Of a stretch of DNA of 64,000 nucleotides, positions 56,941-64,000 are shown one piece after another. Numbering within the stretch: the stretch's first letter is position 1; each line of letters starts with the position of its first letter. The translations under genes and the position numbers were made by a program. The notes beneath the pieces were generated by a model. The model did no database searches and had not been told where the DNA came from. It saw only the letters and a program-made list of their open reading frames with translations. Source of the DNA: Oceanivirga miroungae (lineage in GTDB: Bacteria > Fusobacteriota > Fusobacteriia > Fusobacteriales > Leptotrichiaceae); NCBI RefSeq assembly GCF_902505095.1, contig NZ_CABWIB010000001.1, positions 248,001-312,000 on the forward strand, given 5' to 3'.

Positions 56941-56972
56941 TGAATAAAGCTTTATAAATTTTACTTTGCATG

Positions 56973-58479
56973 TTAAAGTTTGATATGCAACACATAAAAA
57001 ACATGACAAACATCAATAAAATCAATAGGTTTAGAGATTTTGATAAAAAATTTTAAACCTATTTTTTTTTGATAATTCGCTAGAACTTAATAAATTCAAG
57101 TGTTCTAAACAATAAAAATTTGATATTATTAAAGTTGATATGCAACACTTTGGTATTCAAGAAAGGGTAAAAATGAAATTAAAAGATAGAATAGAAATGG
57201 AAATTAGATTAAGAGAAAATACTGGTATTAGAGAAATAGCAAGATTATTAAATGTTAATCCTTCAACAGTATCAAGGGAAATTAAAAAGAATAGAATGGT
57301 ATGTAGAAATAAAAAAGTAATAGAATTAAATTATAGAGATAATGAGGAAATATTAGAAACACATCCATGTGAATTGCTAACTAAAAGCCCAAATGTCTGC
57401 AATGGATGTCCTAGATATATAAATAATCATTGCTACTATCACTATGTAATATACAATGCAGAACAAGCAGATAATAATTATCTTAAGTTAAAATCAGAAA
57501 GTAATTCTAAAATTAAAAATGAAGTAGTACAAATAGAGTTAAAAAAAGATATACAAAAACTGTTAAATTTAGGACAACCTATCTCACACATACATATATC
57601 ATTAAAAGAAATATATAAAGACGACATGGTATCTATTCAAACAATATATGACTGGATAAGTAAAGGTATTGTTAAATATACTAAAAAGAAAATAAAGACT
57701 AGAGCAACTAATTTAAGTAAAGATAAAATAGAATATAAGAAAAGATTAGAGTTTTTAAAGAATAAGGAATTTCAAGATTTCGTAGAATATACTAAAGGCA
57801 AGAACTTAAATATAGTTGAAATGGATTTGGTATGTGGACCTTTAGGGAGTAATGGATACATACTAACAATATTTATTCCTAGAATACAGTTTTTAATGGC
57901 ATATAAATTAAAATATAAAACGCCTTACGAAGTACTAAGAGTACTAGATGATATTGAAAATAAGATAGGGTATTCTATGTTTAAAAAGCTATTTGGAGTA
58001 ATATTAACAGATAGGGGATCTGAGTTTTTAAAATTTAATGAAATAGAAATTAGCAAGAAAACTCTTAAAAATAGAACGAAAATATTTTACTGCGATGCAG
58101 GAACACCAACACAAAAACCATTTATAGAGAATATTCATAGATTATTAAGAAAAGTGTACCCAAAAGGTGTAAGTTTAGAGAATGTATCACAAGAAGATTT
58201 ATACGAAGTAGTAAGTAATATAAATAGTTTAAAGAAAAAAGCATACAATAATAAAACCCCTAATGATATGTTTATTGAAACTTATAGTAAAACTTTACTA
58301 TCAAAACTATCATTAAGGGCATATAATTGTGATGAAGTTGTTTTATTACCATTAAATACAACCTCTAAATAATTATAAACCAAATAATAAAAAATAACAA
58401 TTAGAAAATCCCAAAGTGTTGCATATCAAACTTTAAAAGTATATAAAAAAAATACTAGGTGTTGCATATCAAACTTTAA
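56973..58479 (+). mobile_element. IS30-family element, copy 2 (type B)
   Basis: 1507 bp with the same 21-bp ends as copy 1 but lacking the 26-bp duplication before the transposase. Its left flank (TTTATAAATTTTACTT) is unlike that of the other copies, being the end of the cargo region. The internal terminator is at 57024-57070. Confidence 0.9.
57173..58372 (+). CDS. IS30-family transposase, copy 2
   Basis: 399 residues, same as copy 1 except Met for Ile at residue 8 (an A-to-G change in GAAATGGAAATT). All DDE residues and the HTH are intact. Start chosen as in copy 1. Confidence 0.92.
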   Translation: MKLKDRIEMEIRLRENTGIREIARLLNVNPSTVSREIKKNRMVCRNKKVIELNYRDNEEILETHPCELLTKSPNVCNGCPRYINNHCYYHYVIYNAEQADNNYLKLKSESNSKIKNEVVQIELKKDIQKLLNLGQPISHIHISLKEIYKDDMVSIQTIYDWISKGIVKYTKKKIKTRATNLSKDKIEYKKRLEFLKNKEFQDFVEYTKGKNLNIVEMDLVCGPLGSNGYILTIFIPRIQFLMAYKLKYKTPYEVLRVLDDIENKIGYSMFKKLFGVILTDRGSEFLKFNEIEISKKTLKNRTKIFYCDAGTPTQKPFIENIHRLLRKVYPKGVSLENVSQEDLYEVVSNINSLKKKAYNNKTPNDMFIETYSKTLLSKLSLRAYNCDEVVLLPLNTTSK

Positions 58480-58497
58480 AGTACAAAAATTTATATA
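58480..58497. repeat. 18 bp of the flanking direct repeat at the junction of the two units
   Basis: AGTACAAAAATTTATATA lies between the right end of IS copy 2 and the left end of copy 3. Here it is followed by TGCATG without the G present at 53897. That one-base difference shows the junction is distinct from the left flank. Confidence 0.75.
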
Positions 58498-58503
58498 TGC
58501 ATG

Positions 58504-60036
58504 TTAAAGTTTGATATGCAACACATAAAAAACATGACAAACATCAATAAAATCAATAGGTTTAGAGATTTTGATAAAAAATTTTAAACCTATTTTTTTT
58601 TGATAATTCGCTAGAACTTAATAAATTCAAGTGTTCTAAACAATAAAAATTTGATATTATTAAAGTTGATATGCAACACCCTTTTTTAAAGTTGATATGC
58701 AACACTTTGGTATTCAAGAAAGGGTAAAAATGAAATTAAAAGATAGAATAGAAATAGAAATTAGATTAAGAGAAAATACTGGTATTAGAGAAATAGCAAG
58801 ATTATTAAATGTTAATCCTTCAACAGTATCAAGGGAAATTAAAAAGAATAGAATGGTATGTAGAAATAAAAAAGTAATAGAATTAAATTATAGAGATAAT
58901 GAGGAAATATTAGAAACACATCCATGTGAATTGCTAACTAAAAGCCCAAATGTCTGCAATGGATGTCCTAGATATATAAATAATCATTGCTACTATCACT
59001 ATGTAATATACAATGCAGAACAAGCAGATAATAATTATCTTAAGTTAAAATCAGAAAGTAATTCTAAAATTAAAAATGAAGTAGTACAAATAGAGTTAAA
59101 AAAAGATATACAAAAACTGTTAAATTTAGGACAACCTATCTCACACATACATATATCATTAAAAGAAATATATAAAGACGACATGGTATCTATTCAAACA
59201 ATATATGACTGGATAAGTAAAGGTATTGTTAAATATACTAAAAAGAAAATAAAGACTAGAGCAACTAATTTAAGTAAAGATAAAATAGAATATAAGAAAA
59301 GATTAGAGTTTTTAAAGAATAAGGAATTTCAAGATTTCGTAGAATATACTAAAGGCAAGAACTTAAATATAGTTGAAATGGATTTGGTATGTGGACCTTT
59401 AGGGAGTAATGGATACATACTAACAATATTTATTCCTAGAATACAGTTTTTAATGGCATATAAATTAAAATATAAAACGCCTTACGAAGTACTAAGAGTA
59501 CTAGATGATATTGAAAATAAGATAGGGTATTCTATGTTTAAAAAGCTATTTGGAGTAATATTAACAGATAGGGGATCTGAGTTTTTAAAATTTAATGAAA
59601 TAGAAATTAGCAAGAAAACTCTTAAAAATAGAACGAAAATATTTTACTGCGATGCAGGAACACCAACACAAAAACCATTTATAGAGAATATTCATAGATT
59701 ATTAAGAAAAGTGTACCCAAAAGGTGTAAGTTTAGAGAATGTATCACAAGAAGATTTATACGAAGTAGTAAGTAATATAAATAGTTTAAAGAAAAAAGCA
59801 TACAATAATAAAACCCCTAATGATATGTTTATTGAAACTTATAGTAAAACTTTACTATCAAAACTATCATTAAGGGCATATAATTGTGATGAAGTTGTTT
59901 TATTACCATTAAATACAACCTCTAAATAATTATAAACCAAATAATAAAAAATAACAATTAGAAAATCCCAAAGTGTTGCATATCAAACTTTAAAAGTATA
60001 TAAAAAAAATACTAGGTGTTGCATATCAAACTTTAA
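58504..60036 (+). mobile_element. IS30-family element, copy 3 (type A)
   Basis: 1533 bp, same as copy 1 including the 26-bp duplication before the transposase. The region before the transposase (58373-58729) consists of the right end of copy 2, the 18-bp junction and this left end with its hairpin (58555-58601); it holds no gene. Confidence 0.9.
58730..59929 (+). CDS. IS30-family transposase, copy 3
   Basis: 399 residues, identical in translation to copy 1 (Ile at residue 8). Intact HTH and DDE triad. Confidence 0.92.
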   Translation: MKLKDRIEIEIRLRENTGIREIARLLNVNPSTVSREIKKNRMVCRNKKVIELNYRDNEEILETHPCELLTKSPNVCNGCPRYINNHCYYHYVIYNAEQADNNYLKLKSESNSKIKNEVVQIELKKDIQKLLNLGQPISHIHISLKEIYKDDMVSIQTIYDWISKGIVKYTKKKIKTRATNLSKDKIEYKKRLEFLKNKEFQDFVEYTKGKNLNIVEMDLVCGPLGSNGYILTIFIPRIQFLMAYKLKYKTPYEVLRVLDDIENKIGYSMFKKLFGVILTDRGSEFLKFNEIEISKKTLKNRTKIFYCDAGTPTQKPFIENIHRLLRKVYPKGVSLENVSQEDLYEVVSNINSLKKKAYNNKTPNDMFIETYSKTLLSKLSLRAYNCDEVVLLPLNTTSK

Positions 60037-60058
60037 AGTACAAAAAAATCAAAAAAAC

Positions 60059-60087
60059 TTGACAAAATGAGTTGTGGGGGGTATTAT
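60059..60087 (+). promoter_or_regulatory. Cargo adhesin promoter with G6 spacer tract (unit 2)
   Basis: TTGACA (60059-60064), 17-nt spacer ending in six Gs (60076-60081), TATTAT (60082-60087). The tract length equals that of unit 1, so both copies would have the same expression state in this assembly. Confidence 0.8.
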
Positions 60088-60169
60088 ACATTTAAAGAGA
60101 TTTTATCTATTAAAATTTATACAAATATTAATAGATATAATTAAATTATGTATAAAATGGGAGGATTTT

Positions 60170-61459
60170 ATGAAATTAAAAATGATGTTGGTTGGGTTAG
60201 TTTTAGCAAGTGGTGTTGCTTCTTTTGCGGATGCAAATTTAGAGACTAAAAAATTACAATTGGTAACTAAATTAAGTTCTTTAAATATGCCAAGTTCTTT
60301 AAATAATGATATTATGTCTGCTAAGGATGATAATGAATTTGGTCTTGTTGAGAAAAAAGTTGTAGAAGAGGTTAATAAACAATTTTTAGATAGATATAAG
60401 AAATTTAAAAAAGCTAGATATGGTAAATTTCAAGGTTCTTTAATCAATTTAGAGGATGCATTTGATAGTTCTAAGGATCCTATAGTTACAATATATGATA
60501 AAAAATACAATTTATCAACTGTAGATGGAGCTATTGATTTAACTAATGTATTTTATAATAAAGCAAAGGGAGTAAATGCATTTGATAAAGAGACTGAAAC
60601 TCTTTTTCCTAATAATGAAAAAGTAAAAGAAATAAAAACAAATACTAAAAAAATAGAAGAGATTATTGTAGGTGAAAAGGCAGCAATAACTTCATTGGAT
60701 GAAATTAAATCACTGCCTGGTATAAGGGATGTTTATGATAATATAGAAAAAAAATCAATTGAAGGTGAAGAAGAAGATGCGATAGATACATATGATCCAT
60801 TTGAAAACCAAGATGATCCATGTGAAAACCAAGATGATCCATGTGAAATCCAAATTGAAGCTTTTAATAAGTCAATGACAGATGAAGAAAAAAACAAAAG
60901 TGTATATAATGAAAAAAATGAAGAACAACTTCTAGAAAAAATTAAAGAAGGAAAAGCTATAGAAGAAAAAAATAGAGAAAAGAATGCAGAATATGATAAT
61001 ACATTAAAGGTAAAAGAAGGAGAGGTTGAACTTACAGAAGTTGTAAATTATGACTTTACTCTAAGAGAAGCTGATTTTGATGCTGAAGCGGTTGAAAAAA
61101 GAATTGTCATATCAGAAGGAAAAGCAATCCAACAAAATGAACAAATAAGAGTAGAATTAGAAAAAACAAATGCAGAAGTTGCTAAAAAAGCAGATAAAAC
61201 TTATGTTGATGGAAGTTTAAAATCTTTAGGTGAAGCAACACAAAGAGGACTAGCAGAACAAGCAGCATTATCATCATTATTACAACCAGTAACAGCTGGT
61301 AAAGGAATGATAACAGCAGGATTTGGAGGACATAATAAGTCTGTAGCTGTTGCAGTAGGTTTAGGTTATAAATTTAATAATAAATTCTCTATAAGAGCAG
61401 GGCTTTCTACAAGCTTTAAATCAGTTTCATATAATGCCTCTTTAGGATATGAATTTTAA
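60170..61459 (+). CDS. YadA-anchored trimeric autotransporter carried by composite unit 2
   Basis: 429 residues, identical to the product of unit 1: signal peptide, unfamiliar charged helical passenger, cysteine-bearing DPCENQD repeats, coiled coil and YadA anchor ending YEF. Start set at ATG 60170 by the GGGAGG site and signal peptide. Two copies double the gene dose; because the subunits are the same, they could mix in one trimer. Confidence 0.9.
   Translation: MKLKMMLVGLVLASGVASFADANLETKKLQLVTKLSSLNMPSSLNNDIMSAKDDNEFGLVEKKVVEEVNKQFLDRYKKFKKARYGKFQGSLINLEDAFDSSKDPIVTIYDKKYNLSTVDGAIDLTNVFYNKAKGVNAFDKETETLFPNNEKVKEIKTNTKKIEEIIVGEKAAITSLDEIKSLPGIRDVYDNIEKKSIEGEEEDAIDTYDPFENQDDPCENQDDPCEIQIEAFNKSMTDEEKNKSVYNEKNEEQLLEKIKEGKAIEEKNREKNAEYDNTLKVKEGEVELTEVVNYDFTLREADFDAEAVEKRIVISEGKAIQQNEQIRVELEKTNAEVAKKADKTYVDGSLKSLGEATQRGLAEQAALSSLLQPVTAGKGMITAGFGGHNKSVAVAVGLGYKFNNKFSIRAGLSTSFKSVSYNASLGYEF
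60794..60856 (+). repeat. Three tandem 21-nt repeats in the cargo adhesin (unit 2)
   Basis: Same three repeats as in unit 1, with the same number and sequence. Confidence 0.85.
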
Positions 61460-61505
61460 TAATATATAAATTATCATAGAGAGTTTTGATGATAATAAAG
61501 TTCTA

Positions 61506-61540
61506 TCCCTTATCCGTAAAATGGATGAGGGATTTTATTA
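61506..61540 (+). terminator. Terminator of cargo adhesin (unit 2)
   Basis: Same 10-bp hairpin as at 56906, followed by TTTTATT. The stretch on to 61772 is linker plus the left end of IS copy 4. Confidence 0.8.
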
Positions 61541-61572
61541 TGAATAAAGCTTTATAAATTTTACTTTGCATG

Positions 61573-63079
61573 TTAAAGTTTGATATGCAACACATAAAAA
61601 ACATGACAAACATCAATAAAATCAATAGGTTTAGAGATTTTGATAAAAAATTTTAAACCTATTTTTTTTTGATAATTCGCTAGAACTTAATAAATTCAAG
61701 TGTTCTAAACAATAAAAATTTGATATTATTAAAGTTGATATGCAACACTTTGGTATTCAAGAAAGGGTAAAAATGAAATTAAAAGATAGAATAGAAATGG
61801 AAATTAGATTAAGAGAAAATACTGGTATTAGAGAAATAGCAAGATTATTAAATGTTAATCCTTCAACAGTATCAAGGGAAATTAAAAAGAATAGAATGGT
61901 ATGTAGAAATAAAAAAGTAATAGAATTAAATTATAGAGATAATGAGGAAATATTAGAAACACATCCATGTGAATTGCTAACTAAAAGCCCAAATGTCTGC
62001 AATGGATGTCCTAGATATATAAATAATCATTGCTACTATCACTATGTAATATACAATGCAGAACAAGCAGATAATAATTATCTTAAGTTAAAATCAGAAA
62101 GTAATTCTAAAATTAAAAATGAAGTAGTACAAATAGAGTTAAAAAAAGATATACAAAAACTGTTAAATTTAGGACAACCTATCTCACACATACATATATC
62201 ATTAAAAGAAATATATAAAGACGACATGGTATCTATTCAAACAATATATGACTGGATAAGTAAAGGTATTGTTAAATATACTAAAAAGAAAATAAAGACT
62301 AGAGCAACTAATTTAAGTAAAGATAAAATAGAATATAAGAAAAGATTAGAGTTTTTAAAGAATAAGGAATTTCAAGATTTCGTAGAATATACTAAAGGCA
62401 AGAACTTAAATATAGTTGAAATGGATTTGGTATGTGGACCTTTAGGGAGTAATGGATACATACTAACAATATTTATTCCTAGAATACAGTTTTTAATGGC
62501 ATATAAATTAAAATATAAAACGCCTTACGAAGTACTAAGAGTACTAGATGATATTGAAAATAAGATAGGGTATTCTATGTTTAAAAAGCTATTTGGAGTA
62601 ATATTAACAGATAGGGGATCTGAGTTTTTAAAATTTAATGAAATAGAAATTAGCAAGAAAACTCTTAAAAATAGAACGAAAATATTTTACTGCGATGCAG
62701 GAACACCAACACAAAAACCATTTATAGAGAATATTCATAGATTATTAAGAAAAGTGTACCCAAAAGGTGTAAGTTTAGAGAATGTATCACAAGAAGATTT
62801 ATACGAAGTAGTAAGTAATATAAATAGTTTAAAGAAAAAAGCATACAATAATAAAACCCCTAATGATATGTTTATTGAAACTTATAGTAAAACTTTACTA
62901 TCAAAACTATCATTAAGGGCATATAATTGTGATGAAGTTGTTTTATTACCATTAAATACAACCTCTAAATAATTATAAACCAAATAATAAAAAATAACAA
63001 TTAGAAAATCCCAAAGTGTTGCATATCAAACTTTAAAAGTATATAAAAAAAATACTAGGTGTTGCATATCAAACTTTAA
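61573..63079 (+). mobile_element. IS30-family element, copy 4 (type B)
   Basis: 1507 bp, same as copy 2. Its right end is followed by the 19-bp flanking repeat and then the argS promoter. The internal terminator is at 61624-61670. Confidence 0.9.
61773..62972 (+). CDS. IS30-family transposase, copy 4
   Basis: 399 residues, identical in translation to copy 2 (Met at residue 8). Intact HTH and DDE triad. Confidence 0.92.
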   Translation: MKLKDRIEMEIRLRENTGIREIARLLNVNPSTVSREIKKNRMVCRNKKVIELNYRDNEEILETHPCELLTKSPNVCNGCPRYINNHCYYHYVIYNAEQADNNYLKLKSESNSKIKNEVVQIELKKDIQKLLNLGQPISHIHISLKEIYKDDMVSIQTIYDWISKGIVKYTKKKIKTRATNLSKDKIEYKKRLEFLKNKEFQDFVEYTKGKNLNIVEMDLVCGPLGSNGYILTIFIPRIQFLMAYKLKYKTPYEVLRVLDDIENKIGYSMFKKLFGVILTDRGSEFLKFNEIEISKKTLKNRTKIFYCDAGTPTQKPFIENIHRLLRKVYPKGVSLENVSQEDLYEVVSNINSLKKKAYNNKTPNDMFIETYSKTLLSKLSLRAYNCDEVVLLPLNTTSK

Positions 63080-63098
63080 AGTACAAAAATTTATATAG
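63080..63098. repeat. 19-bp direct repeat, right flank of the composite array
   Basis: AGTACAAAAATTTATATAG, identical to 53879-53897. Taken with the left copy it suggests a long target-site duplication around the array. Confidence 0.75.
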
Positions 63099-63101
63099 AT
63101 A

Positions 63102-63131
63102 TTGACAGTTAAATATAATAAATAGTATAAT
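63102..63131 (+). promoter_or_regulatory. argS promoter
   Basis: TTGACA (63102-63107), 18-nt spacer, TATAAT (63126-63131). It starts 4 bp beyond the IS30 array, so the promoter is intact, but sequences upstream of the -35 were replaced or separated by the insertion. Confidence 0.78.
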
Positions 63132-63162
63132 TTTTATATTAAAAATAAAGGAGAGTAATGTT

Positions 63163-64000
63163 ATGAAGATATTAATTAATCAAGTATTAGAAGTTTTAAA
63201 TAAAAATATTGAAAAAACTTTTAATATAGAAATAGATAGTAATGATATACAAAATTCAACTAAAAAGGAGTTTGGAGATTTTCAATCAAATTTTGCAATG
63301 AAAAATGCAAAAGCGTTAGGAGATAATCCAAGAAATATAGCTAATAAACTAATTGAAAATTTTGATGGTGAAGATATTATTGAAAAAATAGAATTAGCAG
63401 GTCCAGGATTTTTAAATATTTTTGTTAAAGATAGTATTTTAAATGAAGACATAAAAAAAATGACAAAAGAAAATATTGAATATAATATAGATAGTAGTAA
63501 AATTGTAGCTATTGATTATTCATCACCAAATATAGCTAAAAGAATGCACGTAGGGCATTTAAGATCTACTATCATAGGAGATGCTTTAAAGAAAATATAC
63601 CAAGAATTAGGATTTAAAGTATATGGAGATAACCATATAGGAGACTGGGGAACACAGTTTGGTAAACTAATAGTTGCATACAACAAATGGCTAGATAGAG
63701 AAAAATATGAAAAAGATCCAATAGGCGAATTAGAAAGACTGTATGTATTATTTGGTACTGAAGCTAAAAAAGATCCTAGCTTAGATGATTTAGCTCGTGA
63801 AGAATTAAGAAAAGTACAAATTGGAGATGAAGTTAACTTTGCTTTATGGAAAGAATTTATAACTTATTCAATGAAGGAATATAATAAAGTTTATGATAGA
63901 TTAGGGATAAAGTTTGAATTAATAAACGGTGAATCTTTCTATAATGAAATGATGCCAGATGTACTAGAAGATATTACTAAAAAAGGTATTGCAAAATTAG
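63163..64000 (+). CDS. argS: Arginine-tRNA ligase (3' end outside window)
   Basis: The first 279 codons are present and the frame is still open at the window end. Start ATG 63163 with AAAGGAGAG upstream; the ATG at 63158 meets a stop after one codon. The N-terminal tRNA-recognition domain (FGDFQSNFAMKNAKALG, LAGPGFLNIFV) is followed by the class I core with SSPNIAKRMHVGHLRST (HIGH-type motif HVGH) and GDNHIGDWGTQFGKL, which are diagnostic for ArgRS. It charges tRNA-Arg. Confidence 0.94.
   Translation, partial: MKILINQVLEVLNKNIEKTFNIEIDSNDIQNSTKKEFGDFQSNFAMKNAKALGDNPRNIANKLIENFDGEDIIEKIELAGPGFLNIFVKDSILNEDIKKMTKENIEYNIDSSKIVAIDYSSPNIAKRMHVGHLRSTIIGDALKKIYQELGFKVYGDNHIGDWGTQFGKLIVAYNKWLDREKYEKDPIGELERLYVLFGTEAKKDPSLDDLAREELRKVQIGDEVNFALWKEFITYSMKEYNKVYDRLGIKFELINGESFYNEMMPDVLEDITKKGIAKL

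Larger units (their letters stand above)
53898..58497 (+). mobile_element. Composite transposon unit 1 (IS30 - adhesin - IS30), 4,600 bp
   Basis: A 1.29-kb adhesin gene is bracketed by two directly oriented IS30-family elements (copy 1 and copy 2). Everything from TGCATGTTAAAG at 53898 to TTTATATA at 58497 recurs exactly 4,600 bp downstream. I saw no difference between the two units on reading, although no computed alignment was done. The unit carries its own cargo promoter and terminator and looks like a mobile adhesin cassette. Confidence 0.85.
58498..63097 (+). mobile_element. Composite transposon unit 2 (tandem copy), 4,600 bp
   Basis: Second copy of the IS30 - adhesin - IS30 unit, directly adjacent and in the same orientation as unit 1, offset by exactly 4,600 bp. 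All three encoded proteins are identical to their counterparts. It ends in the flanking 19-bp repeat, 4 bp before the -35 box of argS. Confidence 0.85.

Noticed and set aside
53904-63079. Many copies of the GTTGCATATCAAACTTT motif as a possible CRISPR-like repeat
   Set aside because: They are terminal and subterminal repeats of the four IS30 copies, not evenly spaced, and no spacers or cas genes are present.

Overview
The window looks like chromosome from a Leptotrichiaceae member (Fusobacteriota), most likely Streptobacillus or Sneathia. The basis is very low G+C coding sequence, a fusobacterial-type 16S rRNA gene, a giant YadA-type adhesin with the N-terminal pre-signal region I associate with Fusobacteria, and Gram-negative lipoprotein and outer-membrane features. 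Nothing was searched, so the genus is inference. Almost every gene is on the + strand.

Layout. (1) 1-6370: a cluster of membrane and cell-envelope enzymes: a PrsW-type protease cut by the window edge, a Rob-like AraC regulator, two CPBP/Abi-type membrane proteases, a serine-hydrolase lipoprotein and a membrane-anchored glycerophosphodiester phosphodiesterase. (2) 6393-22530: a two-gene adhesin operon. A small exported protein is followed by a 5136-residue trimeric autotransporter whose C-terminus carries, after the YadA anchor, an OmpA-type peptidoglycan-binding domain. The promoter has an 11-G tract between -35 and -10, the hallmark of a phase-variable promoter. (3) 22562-25459: an IS21-family element with a broken istB, then a Phd/RelE-type toxin-antitoxin pair with a palindromic operator. 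(4) 25538-38617: M1 aminopeptidase; a GH112 galacto-N-biose/lacto-N-biose phosphorylase with a sugar ABC importer lacking its own ATPase; leuS with a lone EIIB protein; NADH oxidase; thioredoxin. (5) 38683-43943: one rRNA operon, 16S-tRNA-Ile-tRNA-Ala-23S-5S-tRNA-Asn, then tRNA-Met. (6) 43971-53877: LysR regulator, secreted nuclease, MATE exporter, TrmB-like regulator and a DHFR-like protein, then a complete ribose operon rbsK-D-A-C-B-R with two LacI-type operators 83 bp apart. (7) 53879-63098: two directly adjacent, apparently identical 4,600-bp units, each [IS30-family IS - YadA-anchored adhesin gene - IS30-family IS]. (8) 63102-end: argS, cut by the window edge.

The most notable system is the surface-adhesin biology. 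Two unrelated loci encode trimeric autotransporters. Both use a TTGACA / G-tract / TATAAT-like promoter in which the G run is the spacer. One of them is cargo of an IS30-bounded composite transposon that is tandemly duplicated between the rbs operon and argS. The array is flanked by a 19-bp direct repeat, 18 bp of which recur at the unit junction. Together this suggests switching by G-tract slippage combined with gene-dosage change by IS-mediated amplification. The metabolic genes fit a host-associated mucosal bacterium using host glycan disaccharides, ribose and peptides.

All coordinates were read by eye. Start codons differ from the longest open frame where a ribosome-binding site or signal peptide supports an internal start, and this is stated in each entry.
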